NCBI RefSeq assembly: GCF_030324495.1
Contig: NZ_JACAGN010000007.1
Location: forward strand, 124,001 to 188,000
DNA length: 64,000 nucleotides
Reading direction: 5' to 3'
DNA from: Myroides sp. 1354
GTDB taxonomy: Bacteria; Bacteroidota; Bacteroidia; Flavobacteriales; Flavobacteriaceae
Part shown: positions 26,640 to 35,469 of the stretch, piece after piece
Position numbering within the stretch: the stretch's first letter is position 1
Layout: the number at the start of each line of letters is the position of its first letter
Translations under genes and position numbers: made by a program
Notes under the pieces: model-generated
Databases searched by the model: none
The model's input: only the letters and a program-made list of their open reading frames with translations
Told to the model about the DNA's origin: nothing

Positions 26640-26759
26640 CTAACAGCAACAGCAACAACTGCAACAAGCATAGATATCCAAGTTTTGAGCCATAACTGGA
26701 TCTAATGCGGATACTTCTCTTGTCTCAATAGTTTCAATTGTGAGTTCTAGTTGTTTCAT
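26640..26759 (-). CDS. TOMM precursor peptide with all-Cys/Ser core
   Basis: A 39-residue peptide, not large enough for usual gene calling. The leader (residues 1-30) is acidic and helical: it starts MKQLELTIETIETREVSALD and continues PVMAQNLDIY. The last nine residues are ACCSCCCCC, seven cysteines and one serine after an alanine, ending directly at the stop codon with no tail. It lies immediately upstream of the leader-binding, YcaO and SagB-type genes on the same strand, exactly where a precursor is expected. Streptolysin S-type cores are also cysteine-rich but longer and followed by a tail. The Shine-Dalgarno signal is weak, as is normal in Bacteroidetes. Confidence 0.88.
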   Translation of the reverse strand: MKQLELTIETIETREVSALDPVMAQNLDIYACCSCCCCC

Positions 26760-27043
26760 GATTAATAAAATTTAAGTGAATCAATACAAGTTTAGTTTTA
26801 AGACATTACTTGTTACGCTCGGTCAATTCTTGATCAAGATAATGGGTATAGTGAAGCTTTCTACACAGCTGTCAGGCAATACTCACGGATAATCCAATCC
26901 AATCAAGTATAGAACGAGAAGCACGAACAGCCTGAGTGCTTACCTGTGCGTTAATTAAATAGTAAATTGTTGTTCTAGCGATTGCTCTATTGGGAGGAAA
27001 ATAACGGTAGCAATCAAAAAAATTGAAAATCTCAGTAATTGAG

Positions 27044-27051
27044 CAAACTTA
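27044..27051 (-). promoter_or_regulatory. possible -7 element for the TOMM operon
   Basis: TAAGTTTG on the minus strand matches TAnnTTTG. It would give a leader of about 280 bases before the precursor start. No matching -33 element was found, so this is tentative. Confidence 0.25.
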
Positions 27052-27277
27052 ATACAATAGAAAAAATGACCTTATAACAATCACTTCTATTCTAAATAGG
27101 TAAAATTGGGAGGATATTATGCTTTTACCTTAGCCATACATTAAAAGTAAGTAAAAAAAATATATCCTTTACTAAGAGGGATGTGAAATACTTGATATTA
27201 TAATGCAATAAGATATATTGCTTTGATTTTTTTAAAATAAAGTTTCAGTAAAAATACATCAAAGATTAATAACAGTC

Positions 27278-27312
27278 AAAACGGTTGTAAATAAAGACTT
27301 TACAGCCGTTTT
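27278..27312 (+). terminator. hairpin near the left end of the mobile element
   Basis: AAAACGGTTGTAAA pairs with TTTACAGCCGTTTT (one G-U pair on the plus strand) and is followed by a T-rich stretch. It lies 58 bases left of the left-end repeat of the element. Confidence 0.4.
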
Positions 27313-27369
27313 ATGATTTTTTGGTAATGAGGTAAAAAGCAGTAAAAAGCGAGGTTTGGCAAAAGTAAG

Positions 27370-27386
27370 GTTACTAAAACGTTACT
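27370..27386 (+). repeat. left-end GTTACY repeat of the mobile element
   Basis: GTTACTAAAACGTTACT lies 112 bases upstream of the integrase gene. A related copy in the same orientation, GTTACCAAATCGTTACC, lies at 48895-48911 past the last element gene. These are either attachment sites or integrase arm-binding sites. Confidence 0.5.
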
Positions 27387-27497
27387 TTTAAATATTAGAA
27401 ACAATCGTTTAAAATACTGTATTTCAGCTTTCTGCATAGTTTTTCATATTGTTCCGTAGCTCACATAGGTTTAATTTTATCATTAAGAATTGTGAGT

Positions 27498-28748
27498 ATG
27501 GAAACGACAAAAAAATCAACGTTTAAGGTATTGTTCTACCTTAAAAAGAACGCCCCAAAGAAAAACGGAAAAGTTACGGTTATGTGCAGAATTACCGTAA
27601 ATGGTAAACAATCTGCATTTAGTACCAAGCTGGATATTTCTGCAACAAATTGGGATTTGAAGTACGGCAGGGTTTTAGGTAAAAGCCGAGAAGCACAAGA
27701 CACAAACAGCAAACTCGACAAAATCCGTTTGGGTATCGAAGAATGCTATTCCAAAATTTTAAAGAATGAGGGAGCTGTAAACAGTGCTAAACTTAAAAAT
27801 GCCGTTCTTGGGATGGAAAGCGGAGAACTGACCTTTTTCAAGTTCTATGAACAGTTCCTTTCGGACTATGAGAAAAAGGTCAATAACGGACTTCGGGTAA
27901 ATGGTACACGCAGTAAATACAAAACACTTTTAAAGCACCTGCGTAATTTTGCACTGACAAAGTACGGATATTCTGACTTATCATTCAACGATCTTACATC
28001 TGATTTTGTACAGGACTTTGATTATTACCTGCGTGATGACCAAAGCTTGACACACAACACCATTTGGTTATATATGATTGGATTTACCACGCTTTGCCGC
28101 TTGGCAATGAGCAGAAAGCATCTTACTTTCAATCCATTCAGCGAGTATAAGAACACCAAAAAAGACAAAGACAGAGGTTATCTGCTACGGAATGAATTGG
28201 AACAACTTGTAACGTTCAACTGCGAGAAAAAGAAAGACGAATTGGTTAAAGACCTGTTTGTTTTCAGTTGCTTTACTGGTCTTTCATATTCAGATATTAA
28301 AGGACTAAGAAACAGTAATATTCAGGATTTCTTTGATGGCAACCAATGGATTATTGTACGCAGAAAGAAAACGGCAACATCATCAAACGTGATGCTCTTG
28401 GATATTCCAAAAATGATTATAGAGAAATATGCAGGGTTCTCAAAGGACGGAAAGGTATTTCCCGTACCATCAAATACAGTTTGTAATAACAGCCTAAAGC
28501 GAATATCCCAACAAATCGATTGCCTTAAAGAAAAGAAAGTAACCTTTCATTTAGCACGTCATACCTTTGCCACGTTGTTTTTGAGTGAGGGTGTTCCGCT
28601 GGAAAGTTTAAGCAAGATGTTAGGACATAAAAACATAGCCACAACGCAGATTTACGCCAAAATACTCAACGAGAAAGTTGGAAAGGATATGCAAAAGGTA
28701 TCGCATAAATTTAAGGGAATGGGACGGTCTTTTACTTCACAACTATGA
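27498..28748 (+). CDS. tyrosine integrase of the mobile element
   Basis: About 416 residues from the ATG at 27498. An arm-binding domain (about 10-90) and a SAM-like core-binding domain (about 105-205) precede the catalytic domain. Catalytic residues seen are HLARHTFAT (H-x-x-R), MLGHKNIATTQIYAK (H and the nucleophilic Tyr). The position of the first catalytic arginine reads FTGLSYSD, with serine or tyrosine instead, as in many Bacteroidetes integrases such as IntDOT. It would integrate and excise the element. A terminator follows the gene. Confidence 0.92.
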   Translation: METTKKSTFKVLFYLKKNAPKKNGKVTVMCRITVNGKQSAFSTKLDISATNWDLKYGRVLGKSREAQDTNSKLDKIRLGIEECYSKILKNEGAVNSAKLKNAVLGMESGELTFFKFYEQFLSDYEKKVNNGLRVNGTRSKYKTLLKHLRNFALTKYGYSDLSFNDLTSDFVQDFDYYLRDDQSLTHNTIWLYMIGFTTLCRLAMSRKHLTFNPFSEYKNTKKDKDRGYLLRNELEQLVTFNCEKKKDELVKDLFVFSCFTGLSYSDIKGLRNSNIQDFFDGNQWIIVRRKKTATSSNVMLLDIPKMIIEKYAGFSKDGKVFPVPSNTVCNNSLKRISQQIDCLKEKKVTFHLARHTFATLFLSEGVPLESLSKMLGHKNIATTQIYAKILNEKVGKDMQKVSHKFKGMGRSFTSQL

Positions 28749-28767
28749 CATCTATAAATTAATCAAG

Positions 28768-28799
28768 AAAAGTCAATGTCATAAGCATTGGCTTTTTTT
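28768..28799 (+). terminator. terminator after the integrase gene
   Basis: AGTCAATG pairs with CATTGGCT (one G-U pair) around a seven-base loop, followed by seven T. Confidence 0.75.
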
Positions 28800-28837
28800 G
28801 TAATTTAGTCAGCTATATATTAAATCATTAATAAGCA

Positions 28838-31282
28838 ATGACTGAAAGCCTAAAAAACATAACTTATCACTTGATTGAGAAATATATTGACATTTTAGAA
28901 GAAAACGGAGAACCAAACGAAGCGTATAAATATTTAGCAATAAATACATTTCAGCAGAATTGGGATTTAGAATCCCAAGATTTTCATCAAATGTTTCGAT
29001 CTTCATTCAGTAAAGTATCTAATTTACTTTATCAAAATTCGTGGGGATTTATAGAAAAATCAACACAACTTTTTCCTAATGAAGTTCGAGAAATGTTTCG
29101 GAATCTATATGATGAATCGGTAGAAATTTCACAAAGAATCAAAATTTTTCAAACCGAATCAGAAAAAATACTTCCCAAAGTAAGACAATCGTTAAACCGA
29201 ACGAACATCAACACTCAACAAGACGAGCGAACAATTTCGGTTTATTTGGCTTTTCGTTTTCCTGAAAAATATATGTTGTACAAAGCAGATTACTACAAGA
29301 ATTTCTGTGAGCAACTAAATATAAAAGCGAAAAAATCGGGAGAAAGATTTTTACATTTGCAAGAATTAGCCAACCAAATTATTCAAGAAAATTTATTAAA
29401 CGACAATAATTTCATCAATACCTATCGCAAATTTTATCAAAAACCAAATTGGGATGATAAATACTTGATGATTCAGAATGTTTTGTATGTCGTTTTCAGA
29501 GATGCTAAAGATTTTAATTTACTCGAACTTTTGAAAAAGTTTGACAAAAAACAATTAGAAGAATACTACGATTTTTTAGATTCAATAATTGAAAATTTTG
29601 GTTTTCAAGAAGACGACAAAAGATTGGTCTTTAATGCTGATAAAAACAAAATTGTTTTTACAATCGGACAAAGATATATTTGGAATACAGCAACTATCGG
29701 TAAAGATGACTATAAATTCCGTACAATCTCAGAGCAACAAATAAGCAAGAATTTTGTGAATTTTGACGGTAGTCCAACTGCTTATTTATGCAAAATGAAT
29801 AATATTTCAGAAGCTCATAAAAATAAACAATCCATATTAAACTCAATTGAGAACGAACTGAATCGCACTCAAATTTCAGGTTATTCCAAATACAATAAAA
29901 AAGAATTGGAAAAAATGGCTTTTGATATTGATTTCAGAAATGAAATTTTGAGCCAATTAGAATATCAAACAACAACCGAAAAACCAATGGAAAACATAAA
30001 TTCTGATAAAAAGATTTCACTAAATCAAATCCTTTTCGGAGCACCAGGAACAGGAAAAACATATACATTGAGAAACGAGTATTTTCCTAAGTACACAATT
30101 TCTGAAAAAAGTATAAGCCCAGAATCTTATTTTGAAGAAATTGTGAGTGGATTGACTTGGTGGCAAACCATTGCTTTGGCTCTTTTAGAAGTGGGAACAA
30201 GTAAAGTCAATGATATTTTAGAAAACCGTTGGGTTTCTAAAAAAGCGGTTTTATCTGAATCAAAAAATGTTCGGGCAACGATATGGGGAAATTTACAATT
30301 TCATACTATAATTGAATCCAAAACAGTCAATTACACGCAAAGACAAACGCCTTATATTTTTGACAAAACAAAAGATAAAAAATGGGAATTACTTGAAAAT
30401 GAATTAAAAGAACAAGCACCCGAAATTTACGATATTCTCGATTCCGTTAATAATTTCAAGCCGAATCCTAATAAAGAAATCAAGCACTACGTATTTACAA
30501 CTTTCCATCAATCATTTTCTTACGAAGATTTTATTGAAGGAATAAAACCCGTTATGGAAGAAGGTAAAGAAACTATTTCTTACCAAATTGAAAACGGAAT
30601 ATTTAAGGATCTATGTTTAAAAGCACAAAACGACACAGAAAATCGCTACGCAATTTTTATTGATGAAATCAATCGAGGTAATGTTTCAGCTATTTTCGGA
30701 GAATTAATTACGTTGATTGAACCCGACAAGAGAATTGGTGCAGTCAACGAACTTAAAGTAAAACTTCCTTATTCAAAGAGAGAGTTTGGAGTTCCCAAAA
30801 ACGTGGACATTATCGGAACAATGAACACAGCTGACCGAAGCGTAGAAGCGTTGGACACAGCTTTAAGAAGACGTTTTTCATTCGTTGAAATGCAACCCAA
30901 TCCAAGTGTTTTACTCAATTCAGAATATCAAGATGTTGATTTGAAACAACTTTTAGAAATGATTAATCAACGTATAGAAGTTTTGGTTGACAAAGACCAT
31001 CAAATCGGACATTCATATTTTATTGGAATCCAAAATTTGGAAGATTTAAAACAAACTTTCAAAGACAAAATTATTCCGCTTTTGGAAGAATATTTTTACG
31101 GAGATTTCGGAAAGATAGGTTTGGTTTTGGGAGGAAGTTTTATCTATCAAGAAGAAAATAAGGCAAAATTCTCAAAGAACTTCAGCTATGAAAATGACTT
31201 TTTAGAAGACAAAAAAGTATATCGCTTTACGCCTTTTGAAAATTGGGACGAACAAACTTTTATTTCTGTTTACGAAGACTAA
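28838..31282 (+). CDS. mcrB: McrB-like AAA+ GTPase of a type IV restriction system
   Basis: 814 residues. The N-terminal 380 residues are a poorly conserved target-recognition region. The AAA+ motor begins with Walker A GAPGTGKT (about residue 403), Walker B YAIFIDEINRGN (about 605) and the sensor GTMNTADRSVEALDTALRRRF (about 665). The FIDEINRGN motif is typical of McrB. With McrC it cuts DNA carrying modified bases. The next gene starts 3 bases after the stop codon. The large insert between Walker A and B matches McrB-related proteins of mobile islands. Confidence 0.88.
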   Translation: MTESLKNITYHLIEKYIDILEENGEPNEAYKYLAINTFQQNWDLESQDFHQMFRSSFSKVSNLLYQNSWGFIEKSTQLFPNEVREMFRNLYDESVEISQRIKIFQTESEKILPKVRQSLNRTNINTQQDERTISVYLAFRFPEKYMLYKADYYKNFCEQLNIKAKKSGERFLHLQELANQIIQENLLNDNNFINTYRKFYQKPNWDDKYLMIQNVLYVVFRDAKDFNLLELLKKFDKKQLEEYYDFLDSIIENFGFQEDDKRLVFNADKNKIVFTIGQRYIWNTATIGKDDYKFRTISEQQISKNFVNFDGSPTAYLCKMNNISEAHKNKQSILNSIENELNRTQISGYSKYNKKELEKMAFDIDFRNEILSQLEYQTTTEKPMENINSDKKISLNQILFGAPGTGKTYTLRNEYFPKYTISEKSISPESYFEEIVSGLTWWQTIALALLEVGTSKVNDILENRWVSKKAVLSESKNVRATIWGNLQFHTIIESKTVNYTQRQTPYIFDKTKDKKWELLENELKEQAPEIYDILDSVNNFKPNPNKEIKHYVFTTFHQSFSYEDFIEGIKPVMEEGKETISYQIENGIFKDLCLKAQNDTENRYAIFIDEINRGNVSAIFGELITLIEPDKRIGAVNELKVKLPYSKREFGVPKNVDIIGTMNTADRSVEALDTALRRRFSFVEMQPNPSVLLNSEYQDVDLKQLLEMINQRIEVLVDKDHQIGHSYFIGIQNLEDLKQTFKDKIIPLLEEYFYGDFGKIGLVLGGSFIYQEENKAKFSKNFSYENDFLEDKKVYRFTPFENWDEQTFISVYED

Positions 31283-31285
31283 TTG

Positions 31286-32524
31286 ATGCAGAATAAAAAG
31301 TTTATACAGGTTTTTGAGTATCAAAAATTGCGATACGATGATTCGGGAGATTTCCGAAAACATCATTTTGATGCAATGGTAAAATTCAACGAACTGCATC
31401 AAAACAAATATTTCACGATTATTCATCAAGGAATCCGATTTGGAAGTTATGTTGGTGTGATTCAAATTGGTGGATTAACGATTGAGATTCTTCCTAAAGC
31501 CGATAACAACGAAAATGCAGACAAAAATCTATGGCAAAATGTATTGCTCAATATGCTGAAAATCTGCAAGAAAATTCAGGTTGAATCCATTTCAGAAACG
31601 CAACTCAAAAAACGCTACTATTCGATTTTGGATGTTTATTTTGAATTGTATTTGAACGAAATTGAACGATTGATAAAAAAAGGCTTGATAAAGAAATACC
31701 GAAAAAGACAATCCAATCAAAATGCACTAAAAGGCAAATTACTTTTTGCTCAAAACATTCAACAAAATATTGTGCATAAAGAGCATTTTTATTGTGAACA
31801 TCAGGTTTACGATAAAAACCATTTGTTACATCAGATTCTTTATAAAGGTTTATTGGTTTTGAAAACTTTTGTCAATGATTCTTTGAAAGACAAACTAAAC
31901 CGATTGCTATTTGAATTTCAAGATATTGAAAATTTGGCTATTCAGAAAAAGCACTTTGATAAAATCATTATTGACCGAAAAAACAACGACTATCAAAAAG
32001 CGATTAATATTGCAAAAATTATCATTCTGAATTATTCGCCAAGTTTGAATTACGGAAACGAGAATTTGCTTACGCTTTTGTTCGATATGAATGCTTTGTG
32101 GGAAGAATATATTTTCCGTATTCTTCAAAAACACAAAACCGAAGAAATCGAAGTATCGTTTCAAAATTCCGATAATTTTTGGGAGAACAAACGCATTCGT
32201 CCTGACATTGTGTTGAAAACCAAAGACGAAACATTCGTCATTGACACCAAATGGAAAATCATTGAAGCCAATAATCCGTCAGACGATGATTTAAAGCAAA
32301 TGTTCGTGTATAATCTGCATTGGAAAGCTGAAAAAACATTATTGCTTTATCCTAAAACCAATCAAATTGACAGCAATTTCGGAACATTTCATTTTGACAA
32401 TTTAGGCAAAAAATGTAAACTCGGTTTTATTGATGTCACAAATGAGAGTGAGAGATCAATCCAAAATAGTCGATTTATCGTAAATGAAATTTTAAAAAAA
32501 CTAGAATCCTATTTAGAAAAATAA
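31286..32524 (+). CDS. mcrC: McrC-like nuclease subunit
   Basis: About 412 residues from the ATG at 31286; a TTG three bases earlier is possible. The C-terminal half has the PD-(D/E)xK nuclease core RPDIVLKTKDETFVIDTKWK (about 305-325). The N-terminal part includes GIRFGSYVGVIQIGGLTIEILPKAD, a hallmark of McrC. It supplies DNA cleavage for the McrB motor. Translation is probably coupled to mcrB. Confidence 0.88.
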   Translation: MQNKKFIQVFEYQKLRYDDSGDFRKHHFDAMVKFNELHQNKYFTIIHQGIRFGSYVGVIQIGGLTIEILPKADNNENADKNLWQNVLLNMLKICKKIQVESISETQLKKRYYSILDVYFELYLNEIERLIKKGLIKKYRKRQSNQNALKGKLLFAQNIQQNIVHKEHFYCEHQVYDKNHLLHQILYKGLLVLKTFVNDSLKDKLNRLLFEFQDIENLAIQKKHFDKIIIDRKNNDYQKAINIAKIIILNYSPSLNYGNENLLTLLFDMNALWEEYIFRILQKHKTEEIEVSFQNSDNFWENKRIRPDIVLKTKDETFVIDTKWKIIEANNPSDDDLKQMFVYNLHWKAEKTLLLYPKTNQIDSNFGTFHFDNLGKKCKLGFIDVTNESERSIQNSRFIVNEILKKLESYLEK

Positions 32525-32557
32525 TCAGATAAGATATAAACAGTCCTAAACATTCGG

Positions 32558-32839
32558 CTAACGCTGATAGTTATCTTCCAATACTTTTACAATATCGCTT
32601 TCACGGAACAAGATTTTCCGTTCGAGCTTGATAAAAGGTATCAGTCCGTCATCCCTGTACTGTTGCAATGTCCGTTTGCTTATGTGTAACATCTCGCAAA
32701 CCTGTTCGCCTGACAGGTAGATTTCCCCTTTTAGTAATGGATGGAAATATTCTCTGATATACAACAGTTCATTTTTGATGCCTACCACAGCTTCGAGCAA
32801 GGCAAGCATATCTTCGTTTGAATTTCCAATCTGTTTCAT
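32558..32839 (-). CDS. helix-turn-helix (excisionase-like) protein 2
   Basis: 93 residues, with a C-terminal HTH-17/MerR-like domain: LSGEQVCEMLHISKRTLQQYRDDGLIPFIKLERKILFRESDIVKVL. Such proteins are common in Bacteroidetes integrated elements, where they act in excision control. The start overlaps the previous HTH gene in an ATGA junction, so the two form an operon. It converges on mcrC with a 33-base gap. Confidence 0.85.
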   Translation of the reverse strand: MKQIGNSNEDMLALLEAVVGIKNELLYIREYFHPLLKGEIYLSGEQVCEMLHISKRTLQQYRDDGLIPFIKLERKILFRESDIVKVLEDNYQR

Positions 32840-33132
32840 TTCTTTTGCTTTTTTAATGGTCGCTCTCCCTGCATAAGTAACTCCACTTCGGATAATCTGA
32901 AATACGTTTTCCGATTGATTTGCGTTGCTCCAAGAATGCCTTTTGCCCTATACGTCTGCAACGTTCTTTTGCTGATATTAAGCAGTTGGCAGGCTTCCTG
33001 TTGGTCGAGCCATTTCGTTGCCTGTTGCAATGCTTTGTAGGGTGCAGTCATTTCCGAAATCAATAAAGAAACTTCCTTTACTTCCCTATGCAATGCTTTC
33101 AAAATCTGAATGTCTAAAACTGTTATTTCCAT
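32836..33132 (-). CDS. helix-turn-helix (excisionase-like) protein 1
   Basis: 98 residues. The HTH domain is WLDQQEACQLLNISKRTLQTYRAKGILGATQINRKTYFRLSEVELLM (about 42-90), a paralogue of the next gene. A perfect -7 element (TACATTTG, minus strand) lies upstream, and just before it is one of the four TGG operator arrays, so the pair is likely regulated together with other element genes. Confidence 0.85.
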   Translation of the reverse strand: MEITVLDIQILKALHREVKEVSLLISEMTAPYKALQQATKWLDQQEACQLLNISKRTLQTYRAKGILGATQINRKTYFRLSEVELLMQGERPLKKQKK

Positions 33133-33188
33133 ATTCTAATCAATTTAGACTTCAAATGTATAAGGTACTTATACAGGGCGTTTCAATG

Positions 33189-33228
33189 TTGCAGTCAGAG
33201 GTAGCATTTGGCGTACAGTTGCCAAATA
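33189..33228 (-). promoter_or_regulatory. operator array C (four 10-base units)
   Basis: Four consecutive 10-base units related to TGGCnnnnnn, the third reading TGGCGTACAG. It ends 57 bases before the start of the HTH pair and is followed by a -7 element. Similar arrays lie at 33667, 35379 and 36221. Confidence 0.55.
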
Positions 33229-33233
33229 CGGTA

Positions 33234-33614
33234 TTACAATCCCAATTTTGGTTTATTGTTTTTCGGGCGAGCCTGTTGCTGTTTGATTGCATTATCCATT
33301 CTCAAAGCTGGTTTTTTGTTGGTTTGTACAGTCTGACTTTTTCTATCGTTTTTGAAATCCGAACGCATAACCGTTTTTGTTGCACCTATTACGCTTTCGG
33401 GTTCGGTAGTCTGTTTTTGTTGTTCAACACGCTTGCCACCGAACAACTTGCCCAGACCTAAACCCTTTGTATCTTTGAATTGACGTTTAAAGTTGGAAAT
33501 AAAGTTGGAAATCGGGTCGCTATGCTTATCGACCTGCATAAAAGGAGCATTCTTTTTCTTCTCGGATAGCTCGTTTTCTTTACGCTCTTTGTTGGTATTT
33601 ACTTTTTGTGCCAT
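33234..33614 (-). CDS. lysine-rich hypothetical protein of the mobile element
   Basis: 126 residues from the ATG at 33614 (MAQKVNTNKERKENE); a longer frame would run through the promoter. It is rich in lysine, glutamine and asparagine, with no membrane segment and little predicted fold, ending PKNNKPKLGL. Proteins of this kind occur in Bacteroidetes transfer elements, but I cannot assign a role. One TGG operator array lies 53 bases upstream. Confidence 0.6.
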   Translation of the reverse strand: MAQKVNTNKERKENELSEKKKNAPFMQVDKHSDPISNFISNFKRQFKDTKGLGLGKLFGGKRVEQQKQTTEPESVIGATKTVMRSDFKNDRKSQTVQTNKKPALRMDNAIKQQQARPKNNKPKLGL

Positions 33615-33666
33615 AAGTTCAAAATTTCCCCCAATATAGAACACAAGAGAATGTATTGTTTTCATT

Positions 33667-33706
33667 TGGTTTTATGTGGCAGTATTTGGCTTATATTGGC
33701 ACAATA
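33667..33706 (-). promoter_or_regulatory. operator array D (four 10-base units)
   Basis: Four units, each starting TGG at exact 10-base spacing, with the last three starting TGGC. It lies 53 bases before the ATG at 33614, the same distance as array B has to its gene. Confidence 0.5.
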
Positions 33707-34294
33707 GCAAAGAAAGCAATCCTTAAAACACTTTAAATTTTCCTCGCCAAGCCCTCACAGATTTAAAGAGTTTTCTACGGATAAAGGAAAGCATATCAAA
33801 AACAGCCTATCCTTATCCCTTACGTATTTTTTGTACCCTTTCTTTGATTGGAATGGATTAAAAAAGAATAAAAAGGTCGCAAAGATAAAGCGGACAGCCA
33901 CCGCACCACCCAACCAAAAGCTTACGGCATAATGGCAGGGCAAAAAGGTGGCTTCGTCTGGTTAATCTGTTCCCCTGCCACCCTTCGGGACTTATTCCGT
34001 TTCCTTTTGGTTTTTCGCCTGTCCGCCTTGTTAAAATGGCTTTCTTTTTTTTCTGTTTTTTTGTTTTGAAAATATTTTTTGAGAGAGAGATTCAGAACTA
34101 TAATCAGCATATGCAGGATACCCCTTGTATCTATGGTTCGGGATAGCCCAATTTCTTTTTCTTGACAAGTTGCAGAGCAAGAAAAGGAAGCAAAAAGAAC
34201 TCCGCTATTGGGGTTGGAACTATTAGGCTAAAAGTCGTTGGATGAAAAAAAAGACAGGCTGATTTCTCAACCTATCCCTCTATAAGATTTTAAT
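33707..34294. other. 588-base stretch without a supported gene
   Basis: Two short minus-strand open frames here lack homology-like features and codon structure. The segment 33930-34040 is relatively GC-rich, and a poly-T run follows near 34045. I see no clear palindrome or RNA gene. Confidence 0.4.
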
Positions 34295-34612
34295 TTATAT
34301 CCAATGGTAAGGCTTATCCTTACGGTTCAGGTAGCAGTACATTTCTTCCTTTTTAAGTTCTGGGAAGAACCTCAATGCCCTATCAATTGCATAGTTGGGT
34401 AAGAAGTAAATTTCGTCACGGATTGCTTTGATAATCCTGCTATGACCATAGAAACGGACAAGTTCATCAATTTCATTTTGACCGCCACGTTCTATGATAC
34501 GGGCTATAATAGTCTTGTAGGCTTTCTTAAAGTCCATTGCTTCGATGTCGAAATCCCAAAAAAACACTCGGTCAAGATTTGGAATGTCGTTATTTTTTTC
34601 TCTTAATTCCAT
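34295..34612 (-). CDS. hypothetical partner of the AbiEii-type toxin
   Basis: 105 residues, acidic and aromatic-rich (VFFWDFDIEAMDF at the start, ending DKPYHWI). It resembles the small DUF6922-type proteins often found next to AbiEii nucleotidyltransferases in Bacteroidetes; I am not certain of this match. It lies 39 bases downstream of the toxin gene on the same strand, so an antitoxin or accessory role is plausible. Confidence 0.6.
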   Translation of the reverse strand: MELREKNNDIPNLDRVFFWDFDIEAMDFKKAYKTIIARIIERGGQNEIDELVRFYGHSRIIKAIRDEIYFLPNYAIDRALRFFPELKKEEMYCYLNRKDKPYHWI

Positions 34613-34651
34613 ATAGTAAAGATACGATTTTTTTAGTTGTTCATTGATTTT

Positions 34652-35326
34652 TCAACGCCTAAAGCCTCTACCTTTTTTCGGCAGATCGGGTATTTGTCCA
34701 AATTTTAAAGACGGATTAAGAACCGCCTTGTTTAAGCGTTCATTAATTTTTTCCATATCGGTCTCTTTACCTTTTAACAACTTAACTTTTGCTTCGTGGT
34801 CGATATTCTTGTGATACAATAATGCGTATGTAGCCATTGCAGGATTACCGCCATATTTATTTTGATATGCTTCTAAATAGGTTCTTAACGGATGGTGTTC
34901 TAATAGAAAATGCATATCTATAAAATCCTTAATCCGTGTACCATTTTGGAAGATGGCGTGGAGTTTCATTGCCCCTATGTCCTCTAAGGATGCTAATCGT
35001 ATCCCATCTTTTGTTTCAATTGACTTTTGCCATGGATATTGATGCGAAAGAATATCAACTTTAATCTTATCTATATCAAGTAAGATTGTATTATTAAACA
35101 TATCGTTTATCAATACCCGAGGATATTTAGTGACTAAATGTTTTAATAGCTTCTGTTCATCAAAGCCTTTGGTTGTAAAAAGGTCAATATCAATACTCAA
35201 TCGGTGACCAATCTGTAGACTTAATGCAGTTCCCCCTACAAGGTTAAAATCTTTCAGCATTTCATCTTTCATTAGTGTCTGGAGAAGTTTCCACATCTCA
35301 CTGCTGACTGTTTCTTTGTGTAGCAT
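34652..35326 (-). CDS. AbiEii/AbiGii-family nucleotidyltransferase toxin
   Basis: 224 residues. The nucleotidyltransferase signature is NLVGGTALSLQIGHRLSIDIDLF (GG followed by DxD, about 25-48), with the third acidic residue in KVDILSH (about 93). In AbiE systems this protein modifies cellular RNA to stop phage growth. No typical AbiEi antitoxin with a winged-helix domain is present; the small downstream protein may replace it. Operator array B lies 53 bases upstream, so toxin expression is tied to the element regulon. Confidence 0.85.
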   Translation of the reverse strand: MLHKETVSSEMWKLLQTLMKDEMLKDFNLVGGTALSLQIGHRLSIDIDLFTTKGFDEQKLLKHLVTKYPRVLINDMFNNTILLDIDKIKVDILSHQYPWQKSIETKDGIRLASLEDIGAMKLHAIFQNGTRIKDFIDMHFLLEHHPLRTYLEAYQNKYGGNPAMATYALLYHKNIDHEAKVKLLKGKETDMEKINERLNKAVLNPSLKFGQIPDLPKKGRGFRR

Positions 35327-35378
35327 GATTTTTCGTTTTTCGGGAATTTAATCCCGAAAACGAAGCCTTTGCCCAAAG

Positions 35379-35418
35379 TGGTAGTCAGTGGCACTGTTTG
35401 GCGTTCATGGGCACAATG
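35379..35418 (-). promoter_or_regulatory. operator array B (four 10-base units)
   Basis: Four units beginning TGG or GGG with 10-base spacing; the third, TGGCGTTCAT, is identical to the third unit of array A. It lies 53 bases upstream of the AbiEii start codon. Confidence 0.55.
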
Positions 35419-35469
35419 AGCGATGAATATCCAAAAGATTATATTGCTCTTTGCCTACACAAACCGTTA

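Larger units (their letters stand above)
26760..27369. other. 610-base stretch upstream of the TOMM operon with no convincing gene
   Basis: It presumably contains the operon promoter and a long leader. On the minus strand 27042-26873 has two overlapping open frames without start codons (one ends RASRSILDWIGLSVSIA), which could be a decayed gene or chance. An A/T-rich part (27100-27270) follows, and then the hairpin at 27278-27312. Confidence 0.4.

Noticed and set aside
33755-34110. Two short minus-strand open frames as genes
   Set aside because: They are low-complexity (Phe- or Lys-rich), lack ribosome sites, and cross into poly-T tracts.
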